The notes below the pieces were generated by a model that made no database searches, was not told the origin of the DNA, and saw nothing but the letters and a program-made list of their open reading frames with translations. The translations under genes were made by a program, and so were the position numbers. A stretch of DNA of 64,000 bases from Erythrobacter sp. (GTDB taxonomy: Bacteria; Pseudomonadota; Alphaproteobacteria; Sphingomonadales; Sphingomonadaceae), in NCBI GenBank assembly GCA_019739335.1, contig CP073261.1:1184818-1248817 (forward strand), read 5' to 3'. Each line of letters begins with the position of its first letter. The first letter of the stretch is position 1. Positions 1 to 7,440 of this stretch are shown here, piece by piece.

Positions 1-2
1 AC

Positions 3-977
3 TCTCCGCATTTCCAGACCTACAATCGCAACAAGCGGAGCGTGACGCTGGATACGCGCAAGGCTGAGGACTTGGCTCAGTTCGATTCGCTGGTCGCGGA
101 TGCGGATGTTTTCATTCAGAATTTCCGGCCGGGGGTTGCGGCCAAGCTGGGGGTGGATGCGGAGCGGTTGCGGGGGATCAATCCGGCCCTGGTCTATGCC
201 TCGATTTCCGGCTTCGGCGCCGAGGGGCCGGACCGGGACCGGCCCGCCTTCGACACCGTGGCGCAGGCGGCGAGCGGGTTCCTGCGGCTGCTGGTCAATC
301 CCGATCATCCGCGCGTTGTCGGTCCGGCGATTGCCGATGCGATGACGGGTTTCTACTGCGCGCTGGGGATTCTGGCGGCGCTGAATGAGCGGCATTCGAC
401 CGGCAAGGGACGGCTGGTCGAAACGTCGATGTTCGAGGCGATGTGCCACTTCAATCTGGATGATTTCACCCACCTTTTGTCCGCTGGCGAAGTGATGGGG
501 CCGTACTCGCGTCCGCATGTTTCGCAGAGCTATGTGTTTGAATGTGCGGACGGAAAATGGATCGCCTTGCACATGTCCTCCCCGCCCAAGTTCTGGGAGA
601 ACCTCGCCACGGCGGTCGGGCAGCCGGATATGCTCGCCCGGCCCGAGTTTGCCAGCCGCGAGGCGCGGATTGCGCACTATGACGAGGTGATTGCCTTCCT
701 CGCCCCGATCTTCGCCGGCAGGCCGCGCGGCGATTGGGCGCAGGTGCTTGAAAAGCTGGAAGTCCCTCATTCCGAAGTGCGCACCTCGCGCGAAGTGCTC
801 GACAGCGAGCAGGCCAGGGCGTTGAGAATCGAAGTCGCCGATCCCGCTGGGCCGCACGGAGAGTTTCGCACGATCCGCTCCCCGCTCAGCTTCGATGGCG
901 AGCGGATGACCGAAGTCACCGCCCCGCCCACACTCGGCCAGCACGACGCAGAAATTCGCGCCGCAACAAAAGGTTAG
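3..977 (+). CDS. Class III (CaiB/BaiF) CoA-transferase, 5' end outside the window
   Basis: This family moves CoA between an acyl-CoA and a free acid in catabolic pathways. The reading frame is open from base 3, and the residues before the first internal GTG (SPHFQTYNRNKRS) match the family's conserved N-terminal block, so the true start lies upstream of the window. The family's catalytic aspartate fits the GPAIADAMTG segment (about residue 99 from the GTG at 42), followed by the typical LGILAAL helix. The gene ends 7 bp before an IclR regulator on the same strand, so the two are probably co-transcribed. The substrate cannot be read from sequence. The family is certain and the acyl group unknown. 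Confidence 0.9.
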   Translation, partial: SPHFQTYNRNKRSVTLDTRKAEDLAQFDSLVADADVFIQNFRPGVAAKLGVDAERLRGINPALVYASISGFGAEGPDRDRPAFDTVAQAASGFLRLLVNPDHPRVVGPAIADAMTGFYCALGILAALNERHSTGKGRLVETSMFEAMCHFNLDDFTHLLSAGEVMGPYSRPHVSQSYVFECADGKWIALHMSSPPKFWENLATAVGQPDMLARPEFASREARIAHYDEVIAFLAPIFAGRPRGDWAQVLEKLEVPHSEVRTSREVLDSEQARALRIEVADPAGPHGEFRTIRSPLSFDGERMTEVTAPPTLGQHDAEIRAATKG

Positions 978-984
978 CCGCACT

Positions 985-1785
985 ATGGCCGAAAGCAAGG
1001 ACCCTGAATTTCTCTCCACGCTGGAACGGGGCCTCAGGGTGCTTACCGCGTTTGATGCCGACCATCCGGAAATGACGCTGACCCAGGTGGCGCAGAAAAC
1101 AGCGCTTTCTCCGGCAGTTGCGCGGCGCTGCCTGAATACGCTGGTGGAGATCGGCTATGTCGGGCGGCAGGGGCGTAGCTTCATGCTCAAGCCCGCGGTG
1201 CTGACCATCGGTTCGGCCTTCCTCAGCTCGATGCACGTGCAGGATATCTGCTTGCCGGCGTTGCAGAATCTGCGCGACCAGACCGGCGACAGCGCCTCGC
1301 TCGCGGTGCTTTCGGGCAGCGAAATCCTCTATGTCGCGCACGTTTCGACCGACCGGCGGTTCCGGCTGCAAACCAATGTCGGCACCCGCTACCCCTTCCA
1401 CGCAACCTCCATGGGAAAGGTCCTCGCGGCGTTTTCAAGCGACGCAACGGGCGCACAATTGGTTCAATCGGGCACATTGCAGCGCTTTACCGAACGCACC
1501 CTGACCGATCCCCAGGCACTGCAAGAGCGTTTCCAACTGGTCCGCGAGCGGGGCTACGATTCGGCGCTCGATGAACTCGATTATGGCATCGTATCGGTCG
1601 CTATTCCGATCCGCGATCGCGAGGGCCGGACCATCGCGGCGATCAACTGCTCCACCTCCACCACCCGCATTTCGCAGGACGAGCTGGTGCGGACCAGGCT
1701 ACCGCTCCTCCGCAACGCCGCTGCCGAAATCGAGGCAGCCTTACGGCAGTGGCCTGCGCTGGCAGCCTCGCTAACTGCCGCCTAG
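985..1785 (+). CDS. IclR-family transcriptional regulator
   Basis: The protein has 266 residues. It has an N-terminal winged helix-turn-helix at about residues 15-60 and a C-terminal IclR effector-binding domain from about residue 80. The conserved ATSMGKVLAAF segment marks the start of the effector pocket. IclR proteins of this length often control aromatic or acyl-CoA catabolism (PcaR/PobR type). It sits between a CoA-transferase and a TonB receptor, all on the plus strand, so it probably controls this cluster. Repeated CGAA/TTCG half-sites just downstream (1792-1831) are candidate targets. The effector is unknown. Confidence 0.92.
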   Translation: MAESKDPEFLSTLERGLRVLTAFDADHPEMTLTQVAQKTALSPAVARRCLNTLVEIGYVGRQGRSFMLKPAVLTIGSAFLSSMHVQDICLPALQNLRDQTGDSASLAVLSGSEILYVAHVSTDRRFRLQTNVGTRYPFHATSMGKVLAAFSSDATGAQLVQSGTLQRFTERTLTDPQALQERFQLVRERGYDSALDELDYGIVSVAIPIRDREGRTIAAINCSTSTTRISQDELVRTRLPLLRNAAAEIEAALRQWPALAASLTAA

Positions 1786-1791
1786 TTTTTC

Positions 1792-1831
1792 GCATATCGA
1801 ATTTGACTTCGCATTTCGAAGCATGTAACAC
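1792..1831 (+). promoter_or_regulatory. Candidate promoter with overlapping direct repeats, upstream of the TonB receptor
   Basis: A possible -35 TTGACT (1803-1808) and -10 TAACAC (1826-1831) are 17 bp apart. Two near-identical 10-mers, GCATATCGAA (1792-1801) and GCATTTCGAA (1811-1820), flank and overlap the -35 box. CTTCG/CGAAG (1807-1811, 1817-1821) also forms a small inverted repeat. This would suit repression or activation by the adjacent IclR protein. The -10 match is only moderate. Confidence 0.45.
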
Positions 1832-1877
1832 GCAACCCATAAAGGTGCAGAATCGCGCCATCATGGGGAGTGAGTGC

Positions 1878-4091
1878 ATGAAAGCTCAGGGGTTATCCTT
1901 CGCCAGCGCCATTGCGATCTCGGCAGCCATTCTGACCGCGCCAGCCCATGCGCAGGACAATCAGTCCACCGAAGAACCGCAGGCCGAAGCAGCCACCGGC
2001 AACGACATCGTCGTCACCGCGCTGCGCCGCGAGGAGAGCTTGCAGGATACCCCAGCCGCGATCACCGCGTTCAACGCGCAGGCCATCACCAATGCCGGGA
2101 TCGAGCGGCCGGGCGATTTCATCGCGCTCACCTCCAACGTCAATCTGGTCGAGACGCAGAACGCGGGTAACTCGTTCATCATCATCCGCGGCATCACCCA
2201 GGCGCGCAATTCGGAGCCATCGGTGGCGGTGGTGATCGACGGGGTGCAGCAGGTGAATCCCGCGCAGTTCAACCAGGACCTGTTCGATATCGAACAGATC
2301 GAAGTGCTCAAGGGTCCGCAGGGCGGCCTCTACGGGCGCAATGCCATCGGCGGCGCGATCATCATCACCACTCGCCAGCCGAGCGACGTGCTCGAAGGCA
2401 ACCTGCGCGTCGGCGTGGACAACGGCTTTGGCTACTATGCGCGCGGCGGCATCAGCGGCCCGCTGGCCGAAGGCGTCGCCTTTCGCGTGGCGGGTTCGTA
2501 CTACAACACCGACGGATTCATCGAGAACACCTTCCTTGGCGAGGAAGCCGATCCGGTCGAAGATTTCAGCCTGCGCGCCAACTTGCTGGTCGAAGCCACC
2601 GACCGGTTGAGCTTCGACCTGCGCGCATCAATGAACCAGCTGCGCACCCAGGCGCTCTATTTCAACATCGTCAACGATGTGAACGACACCAGCCTCGATG
2701 TGCGGGTGAACAATCCCGGCCAGAACGATCGCGACATGAACAATCTGGCGCTGCGCACCGTCTACGAAGGCGACAACGTGGTGTTCACCTCGGTCACTTC
2801 GTACGACACGGTCGAGGAAGTGCTGACAGGCGATGCCTTCGACTTCCTGCCGATCGAGGATTCGTTCTTCTTCAACCTGTTCGAATTCCTGTTCGGCACT
2901 GGCAACGGCTTCGACCTGAACCAGAGCCAGTTCCTCGACGTGAAGGCGATCAGCCAGGAAATCCGCCTCGAATCGCCGAGCGGTAGCGGACCGTTCAACT
3001 GGATGGTCGGCGGCTATTTCATCGATACCGAGCGCTACATCTCCACCGGCAACATGATCGATACCAACAACGGCGTGTTCCCGGTGTTCCGCACCCCTTC
3101 CACCAACCCGCTGAACCCGCAGTTCAGCTTCCTTGCCGATGGGCAGGAGAATTTCGCCTGGGCACTGTTCGCCAATGCCGGGTACGAAATCAGCGAACAG
3201 CTGCGGATCGACGGTTCGCTGCGCTATGACCGCGATCGCCGCCGCAACACCACGCTCACCCCCACCGCCTACCTCCCCAATGTCCCCGGCTTCCCGCAGG
3301 GTGCCACCGGCGAGGTCCGCACGCGAACCTTCGACGACTGGCAGCCGCGCCTGACCGTGACCTACGAACCCAACGACGATCTGACGATCTACGGCGGCTA
3401 TGGCCGGGGCTTCCGTTCGGGCGGCTTCAACCAGACGGGCGTGGGCGGCGTGGCCGCCAGCAACGGCATCGTCGGCGTGAACGACATTTTTGAGGCCGAA
3501 ACCGCCGATACCTTCGAACTCGGCTTCAAGGCCGATGTCGGGTTCGCCGATATCAACGGCGCGGTGTACAAAACACAGTCACGCAACAGCTATTTCTTCG
3601 TCTTCCTTGCCGCCAATTCCACCCAGAACCTCGGCAACATTCCCGAAGTCAGCTTGAGCGGCTTCGAGCTGGAAGCGACGGCGGAACTGTTCCCCTATTT
3701 CGATGTCAGCGCGGCGCTGGGCGTCACCTACAGCGAGATCGACGAATTCCCCGATCCCACGGTGATCGGCAACGAAGCCCCGCTGATCTCGCGCTATACG
3801 CTGAACCTTGGCGCGCAATATGACGGGCCGATCAGCGACAGCGTGGATGCGCTGTTCCGTGTCGATTACCGCCGCACCGGGCGGACCTGGTGGGAACCCT
3901 ACAACACCACCTCGCGCAATCCGGTCGACATTGTCGATGTCCGCGCGGGCGTGCGAGTGGATGGCTGGGCCGTCACCGCCTTTGCGCAGAACCTGTTCGA
4001 CGAGGAATACAACGCCGAATTCTCGCCCGGCGGCTTCGTGTACAAGGCACGGGGGCTGCGGTACGGCATGGAACTGGGTTACGAATTCTAA
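1878..4091 (+). CDS. TonB-dependent outer-membrane receptor
   Basis: The protein has 737 residues. The ATG at 1878 is chosen over upstream in-frame starts because GGGAG lies just before it and a clean signal peptide follows ([20 protein letters not shown], then APAHA before QDNQ). A TonB-box-like NDIVVTALR follows the signal, then the plug domain with the ADVF-type [17 protein letters not shown] motif. The C-terminal beta-barrel ends in an aromatic residue (GYEF), as expected for outer-membrane insertion. It probably imports the compound handled by the neighbouring WrbA, VOC and MetE-like enzymes. Sphingomonad receptors of this type often carry aromatics or plant-derived compounds, but the ligand here is not known. 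Confidence 0.93.
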   Translation: MKAQGLSFASAIAISAAILTAPAHAQDNQSTEEPQAEAATGNDIVVTALRREESLQDTPAAITAFNAQAITNAGIERPGDFIALTSNVNLVETQNAGNSFIIIRGITQARNSEPSVAVVIDGVQQVNPAQFNQDLFDIEQIEVLKGPQGGLYGRNAIGGAIIITTRQPSDVLEGNLRVGVDNGFGYYARGGISGPLAEGVAFRVAGSYYNTDGFIENTFLGEEADPVEDFSLRANLLVEATDRLSFDLRASMNQLRTQALYFNIVNDVNDTSLDVRVNNPGQNDRDMNNLALRTVYEGDNVVFTSVTSYDTVEEVLTGDAFDFLPIEDSFFFNLFEFLFGTGNGFDLNQSQFLDVKAISQEIRLESPSGSGPFNWMVGGYFIDTERYISTGNMIDTNNGVFPVFRTPSTNPLNPQFSFLADGQENFAWALFANAGYEISEQLRIDGSLRYDRDRRRNTTLTPTAYLPNVPGFPQGATGEVRTRTFDDWQPRLTVTYEPNDDLTIYGGYGRGFRSGGFNQTGVGGVAASNGIVGVNDIFEAETADTFELGFKADVGFADINGAVYKTQSRNSYFFVFLAANSTQNLGNIPEVSLSGFELEATAELFPYFDVSAALGVTYSEIDEFPDPTVIGNEAPLISRYTLNLGAQYDGPISDSVDALFRVDYRRTGRTWWEPYNTTSRNPVDIVDVRAGVRVDGWAVTAFAQNLFDEEYNAEFSPGGFVYKARGLRYGMELGYEF

Positions 4092-4102
4092 GGGAAACGA
4101 AA

Positions 4103-4705
4103 ATGGCTAAGGTTCTGGTGCTGTACTATTCGAGTTACGGCCATATCGAGACGATGGCCCACGCCGTGGCCGAAGGTGCGGCGAGCGTGGCAGGAACCGA
4201 AGTGACGGTAAAGCGCGTGCCCGAACTGGTGCCCGAGGAAGTCGCGCGGGCATCGGGCGTGAAGCTCGACCAGGCCGCCGAAGTGGCCACTCCGGACGAA
4301 CTGGCCGATTACGACGCGATCATTTTCGGCACCCCCACCCGTTTCGGAAACATGGCCGCGCAGATGCGCAATTTCCTCGACCAGACCGGCGGGCTGTGGT
4401 TCCAGAACAAGCTGGTCGGCAAGGTCGGTTCGGTGTTCTGTTCCACCGCCAGCCAGCACGGCGGGCAGGAGACAACGCTGACTTCGTTCCACATCACCCT
4501 GCTGCATCACGGGATGGTGATCGTCGGCCTGCCCTATACCTTCGCGGGCAACAGCGAGATGGGCGAAATCAGCGGCGGCACCCCCTACGGCGCGACCACG
4601 CTGGCGGGCGGCGACGGCAGTCGTCAACCCAGCGAAAACGAGCTTGCAGGCGCCCGTTTCCAGGGGCAGCATGTGGCGCAAATCGCTGCCAAGCTCGCCG
4701 CCTGA
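4103..4705 (+). CDS. wrbA: NAD(P)H:quinone oxidoreductase, WrbA type
   Basis: WrbA is an FMN-dependent, flavodoxin-like enzyme that reduces quinones by two electrons in the cytoplasm. The protein has 200 residues, close to E. coli WrbA. It begins [16 protein letters not shown], the FMN phosphate-binding loop, and contains [19 protein letters not shown], typical of the WrbA family. [20 protein letters not shown] is the family's C-terminal signature. The gene starts 11 bp after the TonB receptor and 40 bp before the VOC gene, so it is inside the operon. In this context it could reduce a quinone intermediate or protect against one. Confidence 0.93.
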   Translation: MAKVLVLYYSSYGHIETMAHAVAEGAASVAGTEVTVKRVPELVPEEVARASGVKLDQAAEVATPDELADYDAIIFGTPTRFGNMAAQMRNFLDQTGGLWFQNKLVGKVGSVFCSTASQHGGQETTLTSFHITLLHHGMVIVGLPYTFAGNSEMGEISGGTPYGATTLAGGDGSRQPSENELAGARFQGQHVAQIAAKLAA

Positions 4706-4745
4706 CGGGGCAGACGCAGCGACACAACAAACGGAGGATCACGCC

Positions 4746-5303
4746 ATGGCCAATTTGCTTCCCAGCCGACTGCATCACACCGCCTATACCGTGAAGGATC
4801 TGGGGGCGACCCGGGCTTTCTATGAGGATGTGCTGGGGATGCCTCTGGTGGCCACCTGGTGCGAGCAGGAGGAACTGTTCGGCGCGGAGCGGACCTATTG
4901 CCATTGCTTCTTCGGGCTGGCCGATGGCAGCGCTTTGGCCTTCTTCCAGTTTGCCGATCCGGCGGACGATGCCGAGTTCAATTCCCCCGTGCCGCCTTCG
5001 CCGTTCCGCCACATCGCGCTCAATGTCGACGCGGCAACGCAGGCCGAACTCGAACGCCGGATCGCTGCTGCCGGGTTCCAGCCGCCGCAGACCTACGTGC
5101 TCGAACATGGCTATTGCCGCTCGGTCTATGTCGTCGATCCCGATGGCATGATCGTCGAATTCACGCTGGACGCCGATCATGCCGAGCAGATCAACGCGCT
5201 GCGCAAGGCCGATGCCCATGCCGAGCTCGAGCGCTGGCTGGCGGGCGATCACCGGCCGAACAACGACGTGCGGCCCGATCACCTGCTGGAGCAGGCGCAT
5301 TGA
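4746..5303 (+). CDS. VOC (glyoxalase/dioxygenase fold) family enzyme
   Basis: The protein has 185 residues, with a strong GGAGG ribosome site just before the ATG at 4746. Two beta-alpha-beta modules are visible: LHHTAYTVKDLGATRAFYED at the N-terminus and FRHIALNVD in the middle. The family metal ligands fit His in LHHTAYTV, His in FRHIALNV and Glu in GMIVEFTLD. VOC enzymes include extradiol dioxygenases, glyoxalases and isomerases, and sequence alone does not decide between them. The stop codon overlaps the TTG start of the next gene by 4 bases. Confidence 0.88.
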   Translation: MANLLPSRLHHTAYTVKDLGATRAFYEDVLGMPLVATWCEQEELFGAERTYCHCFFGLADGSALAFFQFADPADDAEFNSPVPPSPFRHIALNVDAATQAELERRIAAAGFQPPQTYVLEHGYCRSVYVVDPDGMIVEFTLDADHAEQINALRKADAHAELERWLAGDHRPNNDVRPDHLLEQAH

Positions 5304-6325
5304 TCCTGCTGCCGACGAGCCTGGTCGGCTCCTACGCGCAACCCGAATGGCTGATTGACCGGGCCAAGCTGGCCGGGCGTTTTCCCCCACGCACCCGGCA
5401 GAAGGAACTCTGGCGGATTCCGGAGGATATGCTCGAAGAGGCGTGGGACGATGCCACCGTTTACGCCATCCACGAGCAGGAGCGTGCGGGCCTCGACATC
5501 ATAACCGACGGGGAAATGCGGCGGGAAAGTTATTCGAACCGCTTTGCCACCGCGTTGGATGGCGTGGACATGGACAACCACGGCACTGCGCTCGACCGCT
5601 CTGGCGAGCCGGTGCCGGTGCCGCGCGTGGTGGGCGAAATTTCGCGCCGCCATGCGGTGCAGGTGCGCGATGTCGAATTCCTGAAGGCGCATACCAGCAA
5701 GCCGGTGAAGATCACCGTGCCCGGTCCGTTCACCATGAGCCAGCAGGCGCAGGACGATTACTACGGCGATCCCGAAGCGTTGGCGGTGGCCTATGGCAAG
5801 GCGGTGAACGGCGAGATCAAGGACCTGTTCGCGGCCGGGGCGGACGTGGTCCAGCTTGACGAGCCGTACATGCAGGCGCGGCCCGACAAGGCGCGGGCCT
5901 TCGGGCTGACCGCGCTGGCCGCTGCGCTGGAAGGCGTGCAGGGCACCACCGCGCTGCACATCTGCTTCGGCTATGCGCACCTGATCCACGAACGGCCCGA
6001 GGGCTACAGCTTCCTGCCCGAACTGGCAGCGGCGGCGGTGGGGCAGATCTCGATCGAAACCGCGCAGTCGAACCTCGATACCGCGGTGCTGGAAAAGCTG
6101 CCGGGGAAGACGGTGATCCTCGGCGTGCTTGATCTCTCGACGCACGAGGTGGAAGCGCCCGACGTGGTCGCCGCGCGCATCCGCCGCGCGCTGCCGCATG
6201 TCGCGCCAGAACGGCTGGTGATCGCCCCCGATTGCGGGCTGAAGTACCTCCCGCGCGAAGTCGCTTTCGGCAAGATGCAGGCGATGGCGCAGGGTGCGGC
6301 GATCGTCCGGGGCGAATTGGCGTGA
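5300..6325 (+). CDS. MetE-like (cobalamin-independent methionine synthase family) protein 1
   Basis: The protein has 341 residues, the size of the isolated C-terminal catalytic domain of MetE. Full MetE has about 750 residues with an extra N-terminal half that is missing here. Family zinc ligands fit His220 and Cys222 (ALHICFGY), Glu near residue 253 (SIETAQS) and Cys near 312 (APDCGLKY). The start is taken as TTG at 5300, which overlaps the upstream TGA. No ATG lies nearby and the family N-terminus (LVGSYAQP) begins within ten codons. This fold activates a thiol on zinc for alkyl transfer. Relatives include epoxyalkane:coenzyme M transferase. Given its neighbours it may handle an alkyl group from a catabolic substrate rather than make methionine. 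Confidence 0.85.
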   Translation: MILLPTSLVGSYAQPEWLIDRAKLAGRFPPRTRQKELWRIPEDMLEEAWDDATVYAIHEQERAGLDIITDGEMRRESYSNRFATALDGVDMDNHGTALDRSGEPVPVPRVVGEISRRHAVQVRDVEFLKAHTSKPVKITVPGPFTMSQQAQDDYYGDPEALAVAYGKAVNGEIKDLFAAGADVVQLDEPYMQARPDKARAFGLTALAAALEGVQGTTALHICFGYAHLIHERPEGYSFLPELAAAAVGQISIETAQSNLDTAVLEKLPGKTVILGVLDLSTHEVEAPDVVAARIRRALPHVAPERLVIAPDCGLKYLPREVAFGKMQAMAQGAAIVRGELA

Positions 6326-7440
6326 GCTTTCGCACTACGCATGTAGGCAGCCTGCCGCGCCCCGACTACCTGCTCGAGCTTATGCTGGCGCGCGAAGCCG
6401 GCGATGACGTGTCGGCGGAAGCGGTGGACGAGGCGGTGGAGCGCGCCACGGCAGAGATCGTCGTCCGCCAACAGGCCGCGGGGATCGACGTGGTCAACGA
6501 CGGCGAGATGTCCAAGCCCAGCTACGCCACCTATATCAAGCACCGCCTCTCAGGCTTCGGCGGCGAGGCGGGGCAGTACGAATTCGCCGATCTGGAGGCC
6601 TTCCCCGGTGCCAAGGCGCAGGTGTTCGGCAACAAGGGCCGCGCCAAACGCTCGGCCCCCGCCTGCACCGCGCCCATCACCGTGATCGACATGGAGGCCC
6701 CGCGCGTCGATGCCGAACGGCTTGGCCGCTTTGCAGGCAGCAGCGCCACATTCATGTCCGCCGCCAGCCCCGGCGTCACCGCGCTGTTCTTCCCCAACCA
6801 GTTCTACCCCAGCGACGAGGACTATGTCTTCGCCCTCGCCGAAGGACTGCGCCACGAATACGAGACCATTGCCGCTGCCGGGATCATCCTGCAGGTCGAT
6901 TGCCCCGATCTGGCGATGGGGCGGCACGTGCAGTTCACCCACCTCTCGCTGGAGGACTTCCGCAAGCGCATCGCCATGAACGTCGCCGCGCTCAACCACG
7001 CGCTGGCGAACATTCCGGCGGAGCAGTGCCGGATGCACCTGTGCTGGGGCAATTACCCCGGCCCGCACCACTGCGACGTTGGCTTAAGCGAAATCGCCGA
7101 CATCGTCTGGAGCACCAAGCCACAGACCGTGCTGATCGAAGGCGCCAATCCGCGCCATGCGCACGAATGGGTCTTCTTCGCCGATCACCCGCTGCCCGCC
7201 GACAAGATCCTCTGCCCCGGTCTTGTTGAGCCGCAGAGCCCCTATATCGAACACCCCGAACTGATCGCCCAGCGCATCGGCCGCTACGCCGACCTGCTTG
7301 GGCGCGAGCGGGTGCTGGCGGGAGTCGATTGCGGCTTCTCGGTCCACGCGGGGAGCAACGTGCTCGATCCGGAGATCGTCTGGGCCAAGCTGGCGGCGCT
7401 TGCCGAAGGCGCCGCCATTGCTTCGGCGCGGTACTGCTAG
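6322..7440 (+). CDS. MetE-like (cobalamin-independent methionine synthase family) protein 2
   Basis: The protein has 372 residues, starting at a GTG that overlaps the stop of the first MetE-like gene by 4 bases. It opens with TTHVGSLPRPDYLLELM, the family's hallmark N-terminus. Zinc ligands fit His239 and Cys241 (MHLCWGN), Glu273 (LIEGANP) and Cys337 (GVDCGF). It is clearly a paralogue of its neighbour but diverged, with extra sequence around residues 90-160. The tight coupling suggests that the pair form a complex or act in sequence. The stop codon overlaps that of the convergent adhesin gene in the shared bases CTAG. Confidence 0.86.
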   Translation: MSFRTTHVGSLPRPDYLLELMLAREAGDDVSAEAVDEAVERATAEIVVRQQAAGIDVVNDGEMSKPSYATYIKHRLSGFGGEAGQYEFADLEAFPGAKAQVFGNKGRAKRSAPACTAPITVIDMEAPRVDAERLGRFAGSSATFMSAASPGVTALFFPNQFYPSDEDYVFALAEGLRHEYETIAAAGIILQVDCPDLAMGRHVQFTHLSLEDFRKRIAMNVAALNHALANIPAEQCRMHLCWGNYPGPHHCDVGLSEIADIVWSTKPQTVLIEGANPRHAHEWVFFADHPLPADKILCPGLVEPQSPYIEHPELIAQRIGRYADLLGRERVLAGVDCGFSVHAGSNVLDPEIVWAKLAALAEGAAIASARYC

